Positions 28,563 through 32,522 of a stretch of 32,522 nt of DNA are shown piece by piece. The translations under genes were made by a program, and so were the position numbers. Each line of letters starts with the position of its first letter. Within the stretch, counting starts at the first letter, position 1. Origin of the DNA: Candidatus Bathyarchaeota archaeon (GTDB taxonomy: Archaea > Thermoproteota > Bathyarchaeia > Bathyarchaeales > Bathycorpusculaceae); assembly GCA_026414525.1 (NCBI GenBank), contig JAOAIV010000005.1, positions 1 to 32,522 on the forward strand, written 5' to 3'. The notes beneath the pieces were generated by a model, which was not told the origin of the DNA, made no database searches, and saw nothing but the letters and a program-made list of their open reading frames with translations.

Positions 28563-30943
28563 TCACGCATGAAGTCCATTAGACTTCTCGCAGCGCCTTC
28601 TTTTTTCTGAGCCTTCAGTAGGTCTTCTTCAGTTATGCCGAAAAACTCAAGTACACGGGCAGCGGCGGGCGCAACCTGCTTGGTCACGTAATATTCAGTG
28701 TCCACTTCGCCATAAGCAGCGAAGACGTAGGGTTTTACCCTATCGTAAAGGCGTCCTTCGCCAGTCAAGACCACATAGCCTACTTTGTCGCCTACACTCA
28801 TTTTCCAGCCTTTGCGGCTTAGTGCTTTCGCGGCTTCCACGTGCGAGGCTTTTATTTTGTATTCCTCCACGGGTTTTGTGAGAGTTTTCCAGATGATGAG
28901 GTCGCGGAACGGCACTTTCCTTTGTCTTAAATCCGCGATGACATTACGTACATACTCAGCGGCTTTACTGGGGGCCTGTTCTTTTAGGATTATTTCTAAA
29001 ACTTGCTCTTGCACTTTTTTGGCGACTTCTGCCCAGTCTCCGCGGATAACTTCTAAGCCGACGATGTCTATGCTACCATCTGGTAGCAGCCCTGCGTAGC
29101 GTTTTTTGGCTTCAGTGAAGAAAATGCGCGTGTAAAGCTTGTCTCGTTCGATTTCTAAACCTAATTCCTGCTTGATTTGCTTTTCGAGCTCTTGGATTTG
29201 CTTTTCCTCGTAAGCTACGAATAAGCTGTCGGTGTCGCCGTAGATGACTCTTAAGCCCTTCTGTTCAGCCATTTTGATAGCAGCGAGAATTGTGTGTCTG
29301 CCCCATGCGGATGCGGCTTCGGCTACTGGCTTACGGTACCATCTTGCGCCTGTCCAGCCAGCGTATCCATAGGCGGCGTTTGTGATGACTTTAACCGCTT
29401 TTTGTCTGGCATCCAAGACTTGGTATTCGGTGCTCTTCGGGTCTAATGTTTTCATTTTGGCGCGAACTTCATTCCGCGTATCGATTAGGTAGGATAAGAC
29501 TTCCTTGTAGAAGCCTGCTGGTTGTCTTCGGAATTTATGCTTGACTTCAGGCGCTTCGAATATGCCGCTTGGCGGTGCCGGTTCTGATGGTGGGATATAA
29601 GTGTCTGGAGAAAGGTTGTATGTAATCATTATGTTGGGATACATGGATTTGAAGTCCAAGACTGCGATATTAGTGTGAAGACCTGCTTTTGGTTTGAGCA
29701 CGATTCCACCAGCATAAGGCTTGTATGGCTGCTCCACACGTTTTGGTACGAGCTCGCTGATTTTCTGCGCGTGTTTTATGAAGAACCATTCTACGCGGAA
29801 GCCTACCGCGGCGGTCATCACATGATCTAGCGGTAAGCCTACGAGGCTTGAGAGTTGGATAGCAAAATCCAAAAGCGCTACTGTGGCACCTTTTATCCTA
29901 AGCGCGTTTTCTTTGGCGAATGTTTTAAGGGCTTCTCGTTTTTGCTTGCTGTCCCAGTAATCTGCGAAGTCTACATCGTCTATTATCGGGTGCTGCGTGG
30001 TTTTCATGATGCCCAAATAGTCTGCGAGGTTCTGGAGGGTTTTTACTTTAATGTCTGGGAATTCATCTGCAAAGTCTGCGAGATCCAGATTGGCGATTCC
30101 TGTCAGCGATGTGTGGCCGTAAACGCTGGTGTGCGGCTCGGCGCATGCACGGTCAATGCAGAGTTTTATCCCAAGTTTGCTACTTCGCTCCTTCAGGTAA
30201 GACCAACCGACGGTGTTTGTAGCGTAGCCAGCAATAATGTCGGGGTTGAATTTCTTGACGTAGCTTAGGAATTGCTCCAGCAAGGGCTTGTCGTCTTTGT
30301 CCTCGCCTGCAAGAAACTGTTTGTCTTCGCCACTACTTGTTGCTGCAGAGAGTATCACGATTGGATTTCTATCGGGTTTCGGTGAGCCTTCGCGGCTGTA
30401 ACAGATCATCGAGAAGCTGAGAATGCGTAGTGCTGGCAGGTCATGCCTATTCAGCAGTTTAGGCGTTGACGTTGCCGTGTAGATTTTGTCTGCGCGAACA
30501 CCGATAGTGTTTTCTGCTTCCACAGCGTCTACTTCGTGCCAGCTGCATGGAACAACGTTGTTGCTGACGAGGTATTGCATGGTGAAGCGAACGTCATCTT
30601 CGAGGCACATTTCTACACCTTCGATTTCCCGAACTGCTTTTGCAAGCCTTGCCGCTTCATTGGGGCTTCTGCAGTAAACCTTTATGGTCTGCACGGGTTT
30701 ACCGAAGAACCTACGCGGCGCAGCCTCTAACTTCACTATTGATAAGTTATGCGCTTTGCTGATTTCCTCGGCAACTTTCGCCGGCTCAAAGCCCTCTTTA
30801 ATGACCGCGTAAAAGTAACAAACAAAGTTCCGGTCGATAATAAGCACTCTTTCGTCGTTTTCCGTAATTCCCCAGAGCCACAGTTCCGCTACGCCATCTC
30901 GCACCTCGGAGTTAATGTCCAGGAGCCAAAAAGTAATCTTCAC
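28559..30943 (-). CDS. polB: Family B DNA polymerase with apparently degenerate 3'-5' exonuclease motifs
   Basis: Polymerase motifs DFKSMYPNI, RQKAVKVITNAAYGYAGW and YGDTDS present; convergent with dnaG with overlapping stop codons. Confidence 0.95.
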   Translation of the reverse strand: MKITFWLLDINSEVRDGVAELWLWGITENDERVLIIDRNFVCYFYAVIKEGFEPAKVAEEISKAHNLSIVKLEAAPRRFFGKPVQTIKVYCRSPNEAARLAKAVREIEGVEMCLEDDVRFTMQYLVSNNVVPCSWHEVDAVEAENTIGVRADKIYTATSTPKLLNRHDLPALRILSFSMICYSREGSPKPDRNPIVILSAATSSGEDKQFLAGEDKDDKPLLEQFLSYVKKFNPDIIAGYATNTVGWSYLKERSSKLGIKLCIDRACAEPHTSVYGHTSLTGIANLDLADFADEFPDIKVKTLQNLADYLGIMKTTQHPIIDDVDFADYWDSKQKREALKTFAKENALRIKGATVALLDFAIQLSSLVGLPLDHVMTAAVGFRVEWFFIKHAQKISELVPKRVEQPYKPYAGGIVLKPKAGLHTNIAVLDFKSMYPNIMITYNLSPDTYIPPSEPAPPSGIFEAPEVKHKFRRQPAGFYKEVLSYLIDTRNEVRAKMKTLDPKSTEYQVLDARQKAVKVITNAAYGYAGWTGARWYRKPVAEAASAWGRHTILAAIKMAEQKGLRVIYGDTDSLFVAYEEKQIQELEKQIKQELGLEIERDKLYTRIFFTEAKKRYAGLLPDGSIDIVGLEVIRGDWAEVAKKVQEQVLEIILKEQAPSKAAEYVRNVIADLRQRKVPFRDLIIWKTLTKPVEEYKIKASHVEAAKALSRKGWKMSVGDKVGYVVLTGEGRLYDRVKPYVFAAYGEVDTEYYVTKQVAPAAARVLEFFGITEEDLLKAQKKEGAARSLMDFMRD

Positions 30944-31380
30944 AAGTAATCGCCAATAATAGATTAGGCCGCAATCGCCTTTAAATCTTTAAGTGCGGGA
31001 TGCACGGTACAAACTATGGCCCTCTTATATATAAGGCAGAATGCGCCGTCAAACTAAAGCGCATTATTCAGCTATTTGAATTTTGCATTCTGAAGTGCCG
31101 TACTTAAGGGAGACTTTGATTTTTTAATTGCCCACGGCTACTTGTGTGTAGTTTAAGTTATTCTGATTCCACACATTCGGGAAATATGCGTGCTTGGAAT
31201 GCGGCTATTGTGTAGATGCTGGAATTGGGAGAGTAATACATATCATGCAGCCGTAGACTTCCTGTACCTCGGAGTCAAACACTATGTATAATATGGCAAT
31301 GTGGCGCAGTTGTCGGAGTCGTCTTTGCCTATCGGACAGCTAATTTACTGCGGACACCCAAATTACAATGGAATACCTTT

Positions 31381-32522
31381 TCAAGTATTGTTCTTGAGTA
31401 GTGCTATTACGTCTGGAAAGTCTATGCCAAGCGCTTTTACCTTTTCTAGGGTAGGTACGCCGTTGGGTGTCCAGCCACGTCGTTTGTAAACTGCATCCTT
31501 CAGCTTCTCATACTCCGCCTCGCGGTGCTTCCTCAGCAAGGCAATTTTCTCCTCTGTTGACTTACCCACCGGGTCTATGCCAAGCTTTTCCTTAAGCTGC
31601 TTATCATAGCGTTCTCTGCGGCTTTCATATTCCTCCTTCGTGACTGGGCCAACTGCGCGGTAAGGTATGGTGTCGTGCTCACGTGTGCCGTAGCCCATGC
31701 GCAGGGTGAAGCTGCGCTGGAAATTGTCAACCCGCTCGTTCATAAGTATTAAATCGTCCACAGTCACTTTCTTGCCTGTTACCGCATAGAATAGTTTGGC
31801 GTAGTTCTCCACGTGCGCCATGACTTTGGCTGGCTCCTTCGTCTGTTTATTGTTTTCCGGCACGACATCGTTCCAGGGCAGTTTGCATAGGCCGTTAAGC
31901 CCGAACCATGTGCGCCACATGGGGAACCAATGCAGGCTTTCGGCTTTCTGCTCGAACGTGGGCATTAAGTTGTGAACCATGTCTAGGAAGATCAGCCACG
32001 CCTCGTCGTGCTGGGGGCCCTTAAGCGCCAGCCCGTAGCCGCCCTGCTGCGCCAGCGACTCCTTCGTAACGTATTCTGAAAACTCTAAGCCCTTTGCTTC
32101 CATGCCTATGTCGTTCATAACTGCGGGATCGGCGCTGTATTTCTCCGCGAAAATCTTCTTCATCCGCCTTATGCCCTGCCCAACGATGATGCCGAAGCCT
32201 TCGCCACGCGCCATCTGATGCACAAGCTCAAGCGCCGCAGCCTTGTTGCCGAACCGCAAATCTAAGCCGCCTGTGGCTTCCTTGCTGATCAAGCCCATTT
32301 CATAGCATTCCATGGCGAATGCTGTGGCGGTGCCCACGCTAATGGTGTCCAAGCCGTAAATGTCGCAGTAGAAGTTCATTTCGATAACGTGATCTACATC
32401 GAAGATGCCGCAGTTGCTGCCCACAGCCGCAGCCGTCTCATACTCTGGGCCAGTGACGAATACCTTCTGACCCTTGTACGGACCAGTTTTCAACTCGAAG
32501 TCCTTAACCACATGTGCGCAAG
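31381..32522 (-). CDS. aor: Aldehyde:ferredoxin oxidoreductase (tungsten/AOR family), N-terminus beyond the window end
   Basis: HVVKDFELKTGPYKGQKVFVTGPEYETAAAVGSNCGIFDVDHVIEMNFYCDIYGLDTISVG. The frame stays open through 32522 (CAHVVKDF), so the GTG at 32511 is internal. Confidence 0.92.
   Translation of the reverse strand, partial: CAHVVKDFELKTGPYKGQKVFVTGPEYETAAAVGSNCGIFDVDHVIEMNFYCDIYGLDTISVGTATAFAMECYEMGLISKEATGGLDLRFGNKAAALELVHQMARGEGFGIIVGQGIRRMKKIFAEKYSADPAVMNDIGMEAKGLEFSEYVTKESLAQQGGYGLALKGPQHDEAWLIFLDMVHNLMPTFEQKAESLHWFPMWRTWFGLNGLCKLPWNDVVPENNKQTKEPAKVMAHVENYAKLFYAVTGKKVTVDDLILMNERVDNFQRSFTLRMGYGTREHDTIPYRAVGPVTKEEYESRRERYDKQLKEKLGIDPVGKSTEEKIALLRKHREAEYEKLKDAVYKRRGWTPNGVPTLEKVKALGIDFPDVIALLKNNT

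Noticed and set aside
31163-31246. Zinc-ribbon-like frame KYACLECGYCVDAGIGR
   Set aside because: Very short, bounded by stops, no start with RBS; too weak to call.
1-32522. CRISPR arrays, IS elements or prophage
   Set aside because: No regularly spaced repeats, transposase or phage genes were seen by eye; gene content is housekeeping and metabolic.

Overview
The window looks like an archaeal chromosome segment, probably from the Bathyarchaeia or a related TACK lineage (inferred from gene content and TATA/BRE-like promoters, not tested). From left to right it holds: a truncated secreted PQQ-like beta-propeller protein (-); a small membrane protein (+); a hydrogenase maturation protease with MvhA- and MvhG-like NiFe hydrogenase subunits (-); a chemotaxis operon cheY-cheD-cheC-cheC-cheR-cheA (-); coiled-coil and membrane proteins (+); an ABC transporter ATPase with a fused double permease (-); a frame-disrupted VOC/glyoxalase-like gene (-); RNase H (-); class II fructose-bisphosphate aldolase and malic enzyme (+); a TM-HhH protein (+); RimI-like acetyltransferase, a flippase-like membrane protein and a TrmB-family regulator (-); a small HExxH protein and CTP synthase (-); archaeal DnaG (+); family B DNA polymerase (-); and a truncated aldehyde:ferredoxin oxidoreductase (-). 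Most of this is ordinary. The observations most worth checking are: (1) dnaG has no ATG/GTG/TTG start in frame upstream of its conserved N-terminus; (2) the PolB has substituted exonuclease motifs but intact polymerase motifs; (3) the two adjacent CheC paralogs keep complementary phosphatase sites; (4) a 35-nt exact copy of the PQQ-protein gene sits about 24.5 kb away as a short relic; (5) the VOC gene has two frame breaks. I did not find a clear undescribed multi-gene system.
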